Source: JANRLJ01 sp034437895 (GTDB taxonomy: Bacteria; Chloroflexota; Anaerolineae; Aggregatilineales; Phototrophicaceae). Taken from it: a stretch of 5,472 bases of DNA. Both the position numbers and the translations under genes were made by a program. Below, in pieces: positions 1-5,426 of the stretch (positions within the stretch are counted from its first letter, which is position 1; each line of letters opens with the position of its first letter). The stretch spans positions 1 through 5,472 of the forward strand of contig DAOTTO010000596.1 of assembly GCA_034437895.1 (NCBI GenBank). Direction: 5' to 3'. The notes under the pieces were generated by a model that saw only the letters and a list, made by a program, of their open reading frames with translations, did not search any database and was not told where the DNA came from.

Positions 1-1
1 C

Positions 2-136
2 AGGACTTTCGCTTACCTCACCCCCCAGCCCCCTCTCCAATACTTGGAGAGGGGGAGAAAAACGCATCTTGAAGTCCCCTCTCCATGCAATGGGGAGGGG
101 ATTTAGGGGTGGGGTAAATGCGTGAGCGAAAGTCCT
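2..136. repeat. Complete 135-bp palindromic dispersed repeat (MITE-like), copy 1
   Basis: The ends are perfect 12-bp inverted repeats: AGGACTTTCGCT at 2-13 and AGCGAAAGTCCT at 125-136. The outer stem can continue inward (TACCTCACCCC near 14-24 with GGGGTGGGGTA near 106-116) if an unpaired CACGCAT-like stretch in the 3' arm is skipped. Inside are two strong hairpins: 29-40 with 44-55 (12 perfect pairs, loop TAC) and 76-86 with 90-100 (11 pairs including one G-T, loop GCA). The element would therefore fold as a cruciform or three-way junction. It has no coding capacity beyond short junk frames. A nearly identical copy lies at 5356-5472, so this is a dispersed family. Non-autonomous transposition (MITE-like) or REP-type behaviour is inference. 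The left target site cannot be judged because only one base precedes the element. Confidence 0.85.
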
Positions 137-190
137 AAGTGTGTGATCTGGTGTTCTAATAGAAAGAGGTCTTTTTAAGGGGAAATCCTC

Positions 191-331
191 ATGCAGTTGC
201 CTTATTCCGATCATTATGCAGAAGATCGCATCCCATTTTCAACGCTTTTGACGAGTGAGCGCAGGGTATTTGCTGTGGAAGCTGTCCCAAAATGGCAGGC
301 CGAATTAGAGCAGCTCCGACAGGGCAATTGA
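191..331 (+). CDS. Possible 46-aa hypothetical protein
   Basis: This is a short frame starting ATG at 191 and ending TGA at 329-331. A good ribosome-binding site, AAGGGGA (177-183), ends seven bases before the ATG, and an in-frame TAA at 176-178 limits any upstream extension. The predicted peptide begins MQLPYSDHYAEDRIPF and ends KWQAELEQLRQGN. It is mixed and charged, with no membrane segment, no cysteines and a likely C-terminal helix. I recognise no family. A weak -10-like TCTAAT lies at 155-160, just outside the repeat, without a convincing -35. The gap to the next gene is about 70 bases and holds what looks like a separate promoter and operator, so this is probably not in an operon with it. 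It could be a real small protein, a remnant of a decayed gene, or chance. The ribosome-binding site is the main support. Confidence 0.35.
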   Translation: MQLPYSDHYAEDRIPFSTLLTSERRVFAVEAVPKWQAELEQLRQGN

Positions 332-373
332 TGTAAGATGTTCCTCAGCGCAACCGTCTAAATATCATAAAGT

Positions 374-385
374 GGACTATAGTCC
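374..385. promoter_or_regulatory. Perfect 12-bp palindrome, candidate repressor operator
   Basis: GGACTATAGTCC is a perfect palindrome lying 17 bases before the likely start of the oxidoreductase gene. Symmetry resumes further out (AA at 370-371 against TT at 388-389), giving a 20-bp imperfect dyad typical in size of TetR-family operators. A -10-like TATCAT at 363-368 lies just upstream, and TATAGT (378-383) lies inside the dyad. Either placement would let a bound repressor block transcription. No good -35 is visible. No regulator gene is present in the window, so the binding protein is unknown. Confidence 0.5.
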
Positions 386-402
386 GTTTAAAGGATATGA
401 AG

Positions 403-1314
403 ATGAAAAACCAACTTCCGCCGCTTTTCGGCGCAAATATTGACCCCACTGCTCATAAGATTAACCTCGCTTTTCAATTGGCGCGTACCGCTGATACGAC
501 AGGGCTTGATTTAATCGGTGTGCAAGATCACGCTTATAACGCTAATTTCCTCGAAACGTGGACGTTCATCACCGGACTCGCGCTGGCGACGGAGCGGGTG
601 CGCGTGATGACGAATGTACTGACGACACCGCTGCGCTCCCCGGCGATGCTGGCGAAAATGGCGGCGACCTTGGATGTAATGAGCAACGGGCGGGTAGAAC
701 TTGGACTTGGCGCAGGTGGCATCGAACAGGGGATTAGGGCTTTCGGTGGCGAATTCGGTACACCCGGCGAGCGCTATCAGGCGTTTGAGGAATCAATGGC
801 GGTGATTCGCGGCCTATGGAACAGCGCCGGAAAGCCTTTTTCCTTCAACGGCAAATTCCATCAAGTCGATAATGTCCAGTTTGGGCCCATCCCAACCCAA
901 CCTATTCGAATCTGGACAGGTTCGCTGGGGCCGCGCGCCGTTAAACTCACGGGGCGCACAGCAGACGGATTAATTGTTTCGATGTCGTATATCCCGCCGG
1001 AACAGCTTCCCGAAATTAATCGCCTGTTAGACGAAGGCGCAGCAGAAGCAGGACGCAAATCCACCGACATCCGCCGCGCTTATAACATCGCCGGGGCGAT
1101 CACCGACAACGGCAGCCGAATTATCCCGCGCCGACAAGGACTCGTAATCGGCAGCGCCAAAGAATGGGCGGAGAAAATCACCGGCTTTTATCAGGAACAT
1201 CGTCAAGATACGTTCTTATTCTGGCCTGTGGCGGGCGAAGAACAGAAGCAAATCGAGATTTTTGCGAATGAAGTGGTGCCGATGGTGCGCGAGGCGGTAA
1301 CGACCAGCGCTTAA
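403..1314 (+). CDS. LLM-class (luciferase-like) flavin/F420-dependent oxidoreductase
   Basis: This is a soluble TIM-barrel oxidoreductase of the bacterial luciferase-like superfamily, which uses FMN or coenzyme F420. The cofactor and substrate cannot be told from sequence. Numbered from the upstream ATG at 397, the family landmarks are GLDLIGVQDH (36-45), a central block from about residue 72 to 108 containing TTPLRSP, LDVMSNGR and ELGLGAGG, the GERYQAFEESMAVIRGLW region (124-141), FNGKFHQVDNV (150-160), and a C-terminal block with PIRIWTGSLGPRAVKLTGRTADG (169-191) that resembles the cofactor-phosphate-binding stretch of this class. Length (303 aa) is normal. I prefer ATG 403 because AAGGA (391-395) is seven bases away, whereas ATG 397 has a one-base spacer. 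There is no signal peptide. The gene appears monocistronic, controlled from the palindromic operator upstream, and its base composition matches the transglutaminase genes. Confidence 0.93.
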   Translation: MKNQLPPLFGANIDPTAHKINLAFQLARTADTTGLDLIGVQDHAYNANFLETWTFITGLALATERVRVMTNVLTTPLRSPAMLAKMAATLDVMSNGRVELGLGAGGIEQGIRAFGGEFGTPGERYQAFEESMAVIRGLWNSAGKPFSFNGKFHQVDNVQFGPIPTQPIRIWTGSLGPRAVKLTGRTADGLIVSMSYIPPEQLPEINRLLDEGAAEAGRKSTDIRRAYNIAGAITDNGSRIIPRRQGLVIGSAKEWAEKITGFYQEHRQDTFLFWPVAGEEQKQIEIFANEVVPMVREAVTTSA

Positions 1315-1337
1315 GTTTGGGATATGCTGTTAAGTTA

Positions 1338-1370
1338 GGGTTCAAAAATGATGCCGATTTTTTTGAACCC
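1338..1370 (+). terminator. Intergenic hairpin, possible transcription terminator
   Basis: GGGTTCAAAAA (1338-1348) pairs perfectly with TTTTTGAACCC (1360-1370) around an 11-base loop, 24 bases after the oxidoreductase stop codon. Position and stem strength suit an intrinsic terminator, but the T-run is inside the 3' arm and no U-tract follows (ATACACC), so termination may be weak or factor-assisted. It could instead be a regulatory dyad upstream of the transporter promoter. Confidence 0.4.
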
Positions 1371-1394
1371 ATACACCGATTTCATGTCGCGTGA

Positions 1395-1403
1395 TGCTAT
1401 CAT
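1395..1403 (+). promoter_or_regulatory. Possible extended -10 promoter for the SMR transporter
   Basis: TGCTATCAT is a TGn-extended -10 element with five of six -10 bases matching consensus. It lies about 45 bases before the transporter start and just after the intergenic hairpin. There is no good -35, as expected for an extended -10 promoter. Short inverted arms GCGTGA (1389-1394) and TCACGC (1413-1418) flank it and might bind a regulator. This is pattern matching only. Confidence 0.3.
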
Positions 1404-1447
1404 GTACCATATTCACGCCCATACAAAATCACAGCGGAGAGAACATG

Positions 1448-1780
1448 ATGAATCCCTATCTTCTACTTATGATCGCCATCATCAGCGAAGTCATTGGCAC
1501 GGCCTCGCTCAAGGCTTCTGATGGGTTTACCAAACTCGTGCCGAGCGTTATCGTCATCGTCGGTTACGGTGTGGCATTTTATCTGTTATCGCTCGTCACC
1601 CGACAGATTCCCTTAAATCTCGCGTATGCGATGTGGGCAGGGATTGGCACGGCGCTGACGGTTTTCGTTGGCGTGCTGCTCTATAAGGAAACCGTCGATT
1701 TCTGGCGCATCGTCGGAGTCGGGCTGATTATCGCTGGCGTGATCGTGCTGAACTTTTTCGGCAGCGCCCACACCGCGTAA
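1448..1780 (+). CDS. emrE: EmrE-type small multidrug resistance (SMR) transporter
   Basis: This is an inner-membrane proton-coupled exporter of cationic hydrophobic compounds (quaternary ammonium compounds, dyes) that works as an antiparallel homodimer. From ATG 1448 it is 110 aa, the length of E. coli EmrE, and it opens MNPY as EmrE does. Four hydrophobic segments fill the protein. The key positions fall at EmrE numbering: the proton/drug-binding E14 in SEVIGT, Y40 in GYG, Y60 and W63 in AYAMWAGIG, and the TM4 dimer glycines G90 and G97. Absence of the Gdx-type motif around the TM1 glutamate favours a drug exporter (Qac subtype) over a guanidinium exporter. GGAGAG (1436-1441) supports ATG 1448 or 1445. 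A frame open further upstream to 1391 lacks a ribosome-binding site and adds non-membrane sequence. The substrate range is inferred. Only one SMR gene is present, consistent with a homodimer. Confidence 0.93.
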   Translation: MNPYLLLMIAIISEVIGTASLKASDGFTKLVPSVIVIVGYGVAFYLLSLVTRQIPLNLAYAMWAGIGTALTVFVGVLLYKETVDFWRIVGVGLIIAGVIVLNFFGSAHTA

Positions 1781-1828
1781 AATCGCAGTGCGTTATTTGT
1801 GCTATAGGGGCGGAAGCACCATAATTCC

Positions 1829-1838
1829 AATTAGTCAT
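1829..1838 (+). repeat. Left copy of 10-bp direct repeat flanking the apeA segment
   Basis: AATTAGTCAT recurs exactly at 3294-3303, and flanking bases differ on both sides. It lies 48 bases after the transporter stop codon, close to where base composition turns AT-rich. It is a candidate target-site duplication or attachment-site core, but 10 bp of AT-rich sequence could recur by chance. Confidence 0.5.
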
Positions 1839-1842
1839 GTTC

Positions 1843-1862
1843 AGAAAGTAAACTTACTTTCT
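1843..1862. promoter_or_regulatory. Inverted repeat upstream of apeA, candidate operator
   Basis: AGAAAGTAA (1843-1851) and TTACTTTCT (1854-1862) are perfect inverted arms with a two-base centre. They lie 38 bases before the likely apeA start and just upstream of a -10-like TATGAT (1870-1875), covering the expected -35 region. As RNA it could form an eight-pair hairpin with an AACT loop. An operator is the more natural reading. No regulator gene is adjacent. Confidence 0.4.
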
Positions 1863-1900
1863 AATGGCTTATGATTTTTTATTAATTGAAAGGGTACATC

Positions 1901-3226
1901 TTGATCGAGATTGATCCAAAGAGATATGAGGGTCATTGGTGGCTTCCAGAAAAGCCAGAAATTAGGCTCTATGGTACATTGGATTACAAGCAAAGAGAAA
2001 GTATTCGATTAACTTTAATTACCGATGCAAAAGACCATTATTTGTACTTTGAAGAACTACTTGAGCCAGAGATTATATGTGGGCATACTACAGAGGGCGA
2101 GGAAATAACTCTGCTTTATTGTACTACAGGGGGAATTAAATTTACCCAACTAGGAGTATATTCTATTCGTTTTAGGGCAGAACTTTTGCTTGTTGGGCAT
2201 TGTTATTCTCATTTAGGGGAAATTGAATTTACCTCTCTAATAGTAACGTATTCTAATCTTACTAATTGGTTGCAAATATTCACCCCATTTAAACTATCAA
2301 CGCAAGAAGATGAGGAACACATCCTTGAGCAGATCAAGTACTTAAAAACAGAAGAAACTGCTTTAGAAATAAAACCTCTTGATTTTCAACTCGTATATGG
2401 GTTGACGCTTACAAGCGGTTTCTCATTCAATGCACCAGGAAAATATAGCCTAGAATTGGAACAATTAGGATTTTTTGAAATTAAGCCACGCAATTCTCAA
2501 CCGCTTAATTGGTTCTTCGAGATTGTTAAAGAGCTACGAAATCTTTTATCCTTGTTAATGGGATTTCCCACATATACTCTTACGCTATCTGCAAGTGAGA
2601 GCGATCACTCTAAACCGCCAGTACGAATTTGTTTTGTTAGTCGTCCCTCAGAGTTTGAAACTTCCTTATCGATTGATTCTATGTTGCTAGCGAATGAGCA
2701 TCTATCTAGTCTAACACCAAAAGTCATTGAGAATTGGTTTGACAAAAAAGTAACTATTAGAACGTTATCTGATTTGGCATTGGGTGTCTTGCTGAGAGGA
2801 CATCGCATTCTTGAGTTTGAATTTCTCGCGTTAGTACAAGCCCTAGAGAGCTATCATGAGAAAATCCACCCTAATTGCAAAAGTAAAACCCGATTTAAAA
2901 ACGAAGGAAAACCAGAAGCATGTTCGCTAAAAGAACGCCTTAAAGAGATGTACGATAATTTACAGGGTGAGCTTCAAGTACATATTGGAGAAGGAAAAAT
3001 AGATGACTATTTAACATCAATAAAAAATACCCGTAACTTTTACTCACATCGTATAGTAAAGAAAGGGAAGGTATTTGAGGGTGAGGATCTTAATGAAGCT
3101 GTTATTAGTTTAGCTACATTTGTAACAATTCTAATTTTTCAAGAATTGGGTATTCCGTCTAATTTAATCAAAGAAGCCCTGTTACGTGGCAAAGTGAGTG
3201 GATTTAGAAATATATGGTGGAGATAA
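1901..3226 (+). CDS. apeA: ApeA-like HEPN-domain anti-phage protein
   Basis: This is a probable single-gene phage-defence protein of the ApeA type: an N-terminal ApeA domain of unknown biochemistry joined to a C-terminal HEPN domain, a fold common in defence and toxin RNases. From the TTG at 1901 it is 441 aa. The N-terminus has the GHWWLP signature (11-16) followed by a YGTLDY strand (24-29), as I recall for ApeA N-terminal domain 1. The HEPN domain spans about 295-435, with helix residues FLALVQALESYH (308-319), a SLKERLKEMYD segment, and the RNase-type R-X4-H motif RNFYSH (R378, N379, H383). No signal peptide or membrane segment is present, so it should be cytoplasmic. An in-frame TAA at 1883-1885 and the absence of any early in-frame ATG force a TTG start. 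TTG 1901 has AAAGGG six bases upstream and is preferred to TTG 1886. The AT-rich composition, unlike its neighbours, suggests horizontal acquisition. Target RNA and trigger are unknown. Family assignment is from motif recognition, not a search. Confidence 0.75.
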   Translation: MIEIDPKRYEGHWWLPEKPEIRLYGTLDYKQRESIRLTLITDAKDHYLYFEELLEPEIICGHTTEGEEITLLYCTTGGIKFTQLGVYSIRFRAELLLVGHCYSHLGEIEFTSLIVTYSNLTNWLQIFTPFKLSTQEDEEHILEQIKYLKTEETALEIKPLDFQLVYGLTLTSGFSFNAPGKYSLELEQLGFFEIKPRNSQPLNWFFEIVKELRNLLSLLMGFPTYTLTLSASESDHSKPPVRICFVSRPSEFETSLSIDSMLLANEHLSSLTPKVIENWFDKKVTIRTLSDLALGVLLRGHRILEFEFLALVQALESYHEKIHPNCKSKTRFKNEGKPEACSLKERLKEMYDNLQGELQVHIGEGKIDDYLTSIKNTRNFYSHRIVKKGKVFEGEDLNEAVISLATFVTILIFQELGIPSNLIKEALLRGKVSGFRNIWWR

Positions 3227-3293
3227 GCAAACTTCCAATACAAATACCATTACACTATAAAAATCACTGTTATTGAAATTCGATTACACTAAA

Positions 3294-3303
3294 AATTAGT
3301 CAT
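3294..3303 (+). repeat. Right copy of 10-bp direct repeat flanking the apeA segment
   Basis: AATTAGTCAT matches 1829-1838 exactly. It sits 67 bases after the apeA stop and eight bases before the stop codon of the convergent transglutaminase gene, at the sharp return to GC-rich sequence. Confidence 0.5.
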
Positions 3304-3311
3304 ATGGCGTT

Positions 3312-4250
3312 TTACATCCGCAGCGATTGGAGAATCTCGCCGTTGAGATATTCGACCAGCGTTAATCCGGCGCGTTTGCTGCACGTCAACTGCCCGTTGT
3401 AAGGCGCGGTGAAGCTGCCGGAAGTGGGCGAAATATCCTGATAATCACGCCCGACAGCCACCGTAATATAACCCAAATGCGGCTGGCGGTTGTTGACCGG
3501 ATCAAACGCAAACGGAATCAAACCCTGTTCCGTCGGCAAAAAGACTTCCACCCACGCATGAGAGCCGCCTTCGCCCAACAAATGCCCAGAGACATACCGC
3601 GCAGGCAAATGCGCCGCCCGACAAATCGCCAGCATCAGATGTGAATAATCCTGACATAATCCGTGACCGAGTAAAAGTGCTTCGGCAGCAGTCGTATCCA
3701 CAGTCGTCACGCTGCCTTGATAGTTCATCGTCTGAAACACCCAATCATTAATCCGCTGCGCCAGATCATGCGAGCTGGAAGAGTCTTGGCGTAATTGGTG
3801 GGCGATGGCATAAATGGCATGATCGGGGGTCGTCAAGCGGGTGGGCTGTAACCAATGATCCATCTCATGCGTGGAACGCATTGGCAAAGTCGCGGGGCGA
3901 TAGGGCGGCAGCGCTTCACTCTCCACCAGCATCAGCACTTCAAACAACACGTCACCATCGGCTTCCGGAACTTCTAATTCAAGCACGCGGTTGCCGAATT
4001 TATCTGCTGCCTGTCGCGTGGCGATGGGGGAGGGATTGACGACCAGCGCATGATCGCGCACATGCTGTGTGCCGTATTGATCGGCTGGGACGACGACCAA
4101 GCGCTGTTTAAGATCGCGGATGGGGCCGGGATAGTGATAATGAAATCGCTGGTAAAACAGGCAGCATGTGCGCCGGACGTTGTTCCAAGCAATCGTGCTG
4201 TGATCGATAAACTCAACCTGCTGCCACGCGGAGAAATCGTCTTTGTTCAT
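3312..4250 (-). CDS. Transglutaminase-like protein (second gene of operon)
   Basis: This 312-aa protein has a bacterial transglutaminase N-terminal beta region (about 30-125, containing FHYHYPGPIRDLKQRLVVVP and the DKFGNRVLELE block) followed by a transglutaminase/cysteine-protease core (about 145-265). The Cys-His-Asp triad is intact: C199 in GHGLCQDYSHL, H231 in GGSHAWVEV and D250 in FAFDPVNN. Family members act as peptidases or amide-forming enzymes, and the bacterial ones are mostly uncharacterised. There is no evident signal peptide, so it is probably cytoplasmic. Its ATG overlaps the upstream gene's TGA (ATGA, 4250-4247), indicating translational coupling, and no separate ribosome-binding site is needed. 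It is a distant paralogue of its operon partner, sharing the LPARYVSG-type stretch after the catalytic cysteine. No clear terminator follows. The substrate is unknown. Confidence 0.9.
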   Translation of the reverse strand: MNKDDFSAWQQVEFIDHSTIAWNNVRRTCCLFYQRFHYHYPGPIRDLKQRLVVVPADQYGTQHVRDHALVVNPSPIATRQAADKFGNRVLELEVPEADGDVLFEVLMLVESEALPPYRPATLPMRSTHEMDHWLQPTRLTTPDHAIYAIAHQLRQDSSSSHDLAQRINDWVFQTMNYQGSVTTVDTTAAEALLLGHGLCQDYSHLMLAICRAAHLPARYVSGHLLGEGGSHAWVEVFLPTEQGLIPFAFDPVNNRQPHLGYITVAVGRDYQDISPTSGSFTAPYNGQLTCSKRAGLTLVEYLNGEILQSLRM

Positions 4251-5098
4251 GCGAGATGTCCATTTTTCAGCGGCATAGCTTCCAGCCGCGCTTCTTCATC
4301 CACTTGCTCTGCCCATACTTTAATGCTCATCAATTGTGCGCTGCCATAAGTGGTCGCCAGCGACACATCCACCGCATCCCGTCCTCTGGCAATCACGACT
4401 CGTCCGGTGCGGGGGCGATTATGCCGTGCATCAAACGTGTGCCACGCGCCATCTATATAGACCTCAAACCAGGCATGAAAATCCATCGGCGTGGGGTCAA
4501 ACGGTACGTTGATGTCTGGCAAGTAGCCGGAGACATAACGCGCCGGAAAGTTCAGAGCGCGGCAGAAGGCGATGCCTAAATGTGCGAAATCGCGGCAAAC
4601 TCCGCGCCGCGCCTGATACGCCTCCCAACCGCTGGTGCTGGCGGTGCTGCTGCCTGCCCCATAGGTGATATTGCTGTGCAGCCAATCACAGATAGCCTGC
4701 ACCTGCGTCCAGCCATCTTCAATATCGCCGAAGAGCTGCCACGCATCATCGATAAATAAATCGACTGGACAGTGGCGGCTGGCTAAGGTAAAGACCAGCA
4801 CCTCATCCGGCAAATATTCGACAGGCGTTTTAGGTAATGTGATGAAAGTGGGGTCGGGCATGGGGAGAACTTCCGCCAGTGCATCATAGGTAATTTGCAC
4901 CGTACCAATGGGCGCGACCAGCCGCCAGATGTGATTCCCGAAGCCGTCGATATAGTCGTGCAGCGGAACGGCTGGATCAAGCAGTCTGTTTGTTTCGATC
5001 AAGCGATGATTGTCCTGCTGTGGGGGCGCAACTGTTAACAGCATCGGCGTGGGGTGCGAACTTTCATAGACCATACTACAACCGACACGAACACGCAT
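4247..5098 (-). CDS. Transglutaminase-like protein (first gene of operon)
   Basis: This 283-aa protein starts MRVRVGCSMVYESSHPTP, typical of the N-terminal beta region in bacterial transglutaminase-like proteins, and continues to a core domain from about residue 130. The catalytic triad is complete: C168 in RRGVCRDFAHL, H208 in MDFHAWFEV and D223 in HTFDARHN. The PARYVSGYLPD stretch (186-195) is also characteristic. It has no signal peptide, so a cytoplasmic peptidase or amide-exchange role is likely. The start ATG (5098-5096) has a modest AAGG ten bases upstream and lies about 35 bases from a good promoter. Its stop overlaps the next gene's start by ATGA, so the two are co-translated. In other bacteria, relatives of this type often sit with alpha-E and circularly permuted ATP-grasp genes, and neither is present here. 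The substrate is unknown. Confidence 0.92.
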   Translation of the reverse strand: MRVRVGCSMVYESSHPTPMLLTVAPPQQDNHRLIETNRLLDPAVPLHDYIDGFGNHIWRLVAPIGTVQITYDALAEVLPMPDPTFITLPKTPVEYLPDEVLVFTLASRHCPVDLFIDDAWQLFGDIEDGWTQVQAICDWLHSNITYGAGSSTASTSGWEAYQARRGVCRDFAHLGIAFCRALNFPARYVSGYLPDINVPFDPTPMDFHAWFEVYIDGAWHTFDARHNRPRTGRVVIARGRDAVDVSLATTYGSAQLMSIKVWAEQVDEEARLEAMPLKNGHLA

Positions 5099-5131
5099 AC
5101 GCTGATAACCTTATTGATAGAGGGATAGTTT

Positions 5132-5160
5132 ATTCTAGTTGCTTTAGTCCGCCTTCGCAA
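5132..5160 (-). promoter_or_regulatory. Sigma-70-type promoter for the transglutaminase operon
   Basis: Reading leftward, TTGCGA (5160-5155, four of six matches to the -35 consensus) is followed after exactly 17 bases by TAGAAT (5137-5132, five of six matches to the -10). Transcription would begin near 5125, giving a 5' leader of about 27 bases before the ATG at 5098. It is the best-matching promoter in the window and is correctly placed and oriented. Confidence 0.55.
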
Positions 5161-5280
5161 TCAGTAACATCCGGCGTGATTGTACACCTGACACCAATTG
5201 GTCGAAATTTGGCGCGGTGATGTTTCCGCCGGAAGAATAGGAATGCTATAAACAGGGATGGCGGCCTGAGACGGGATGAA

Positions 5281-5310
5281 GTGACGGACGCAGGCGCAGC
5301 GTGATAGAAT
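5281..5310 (+). promoter_or_regulatory. Possible rightward promoter next to the right-end repeat
   Basis: GTGACG (5281-5286) and, 18 bases later, TAGAAT (5305-5310) preceded by TGA resemble a -35 and an extended -10. They point rightward toward the repeat copy and are followed by a ribosome-binding-site-like GAGG (5328-5331) and a GTG at 5340. Each element alone is weak, but their order and spacing are right for a gene start. Confidence 0.3.
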
Positions 5311-5339
5311 AGATGAAAGTTTGGAATGAGGTATAAGCT

Positions 5340-5426
5340 GTGGAAGCTATTCGACAGGACTTTCGCTTACCTCACCCCCCGGCTCCCTCTCCAATACTTG
5401 GAGAGGGGGAGAAAAACGCATCTTGA
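5340..5426 (+). pseudogene. Possible 5' end of a rightward gene interrupted by the repeat
   Basis: GTG at 5340 has GAGG eight bases upstream and lies about 30 bases after a promoter-like pair. It encodes only five codons (MEAIR) of unique sequence before the codon that crosses into the repeat at 5356, then reads low-value repeat sequence (a PHPPAPSP...GEGEK-type peptide) to a TGA at 5424-5426. If genuine, the repeat was inserted just after the start of a gene whose remainder lies beyond the window. It may equally be chance. No family can be assigned from five residues. Confidence 0.2.

Larger units (their letters stand above)
1829..3303. mobile_element. Putative inserted AT-rich cargo segment carrying apeA
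   Basis: The segment holds one gene and short flanks, and it is bounded by direct copies of AATTAGTCAT. Counted 60-base blocks inside have 27-42% GC, against 50-62% in blocks counted from the oxidoreductase and transglutaminase genes. The right repeat ends eight bases from the transglutaminase stop codon, and GC-rich sequence resumes at once. I see no transposase, integrase or matching terminal inverted repeats, so if this is an insertion it was moved in trans, or by recombination, or its machinery has been lost. Transfer is inferred from composition, and the repeat-bounded insertion is hypothetical. Confidence 0.4.

Noticed and set aside
29..100. CRISPR-like or tandem repeat from the two similar CCCCTCTCC hairpins
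   Set aside because: There are only two units, they differ in loop and stem, and they belong to one dispersed element. There is no repeat-spacer pattern.
272..283. GCTGTGGAAGCT shared with 5337-5348, near both repeat copies
   Set aside because: The match is only 12 bases, the flanks differ, and the two sites sit in different relation to their repeat copies, so shared ancestry is not supported.
1391..1447. Longer N-terminus for the SMR transporter starting at 1391
   Set aside because: The added residues are not membrane-like and have no ribosome-binding site. ATG 1448 reproduces the EmrE N-terminus and exact length, with GGAGAG upstream.
1371..1447. Guanidine-type riboswitch upstream of the SMR gene
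   Set aside because: SMR genes sometimes carry one, but the leader is short. I do not see the paired small hairpins with ACGR loops or another guanidine aptamer layout, and the protein is the drug-export subtype.
1799..1819. Terminator hairpin GTGCT/AGCAC after the transporter gene
   Set aside because: The stem has only five pairs with an 11-base loop and no T-tract.
3288..3300. Terminator between the convergent apeA and transglutaminase genes (ACTAA/TTAGT)
   Set aside because: The stem is five AT-rich pairs with a three-base loop, too weak to call, and it overlaps the direct repeat.
3974..4349. Open frames on both strands within the transglutaminase operon
   Set aside because: They overlap well-supported conserved proteins in other frames, lack ribosome-binding sites and resemble no family. 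They are products of the GC-rich coding sequence.
5193..5202. Palindrome ACCAATTGGT
   Set aside because: It is only 10 bp and lies upstream of both promoter-like elements without a consistent position, so chance is the simplest explanation.
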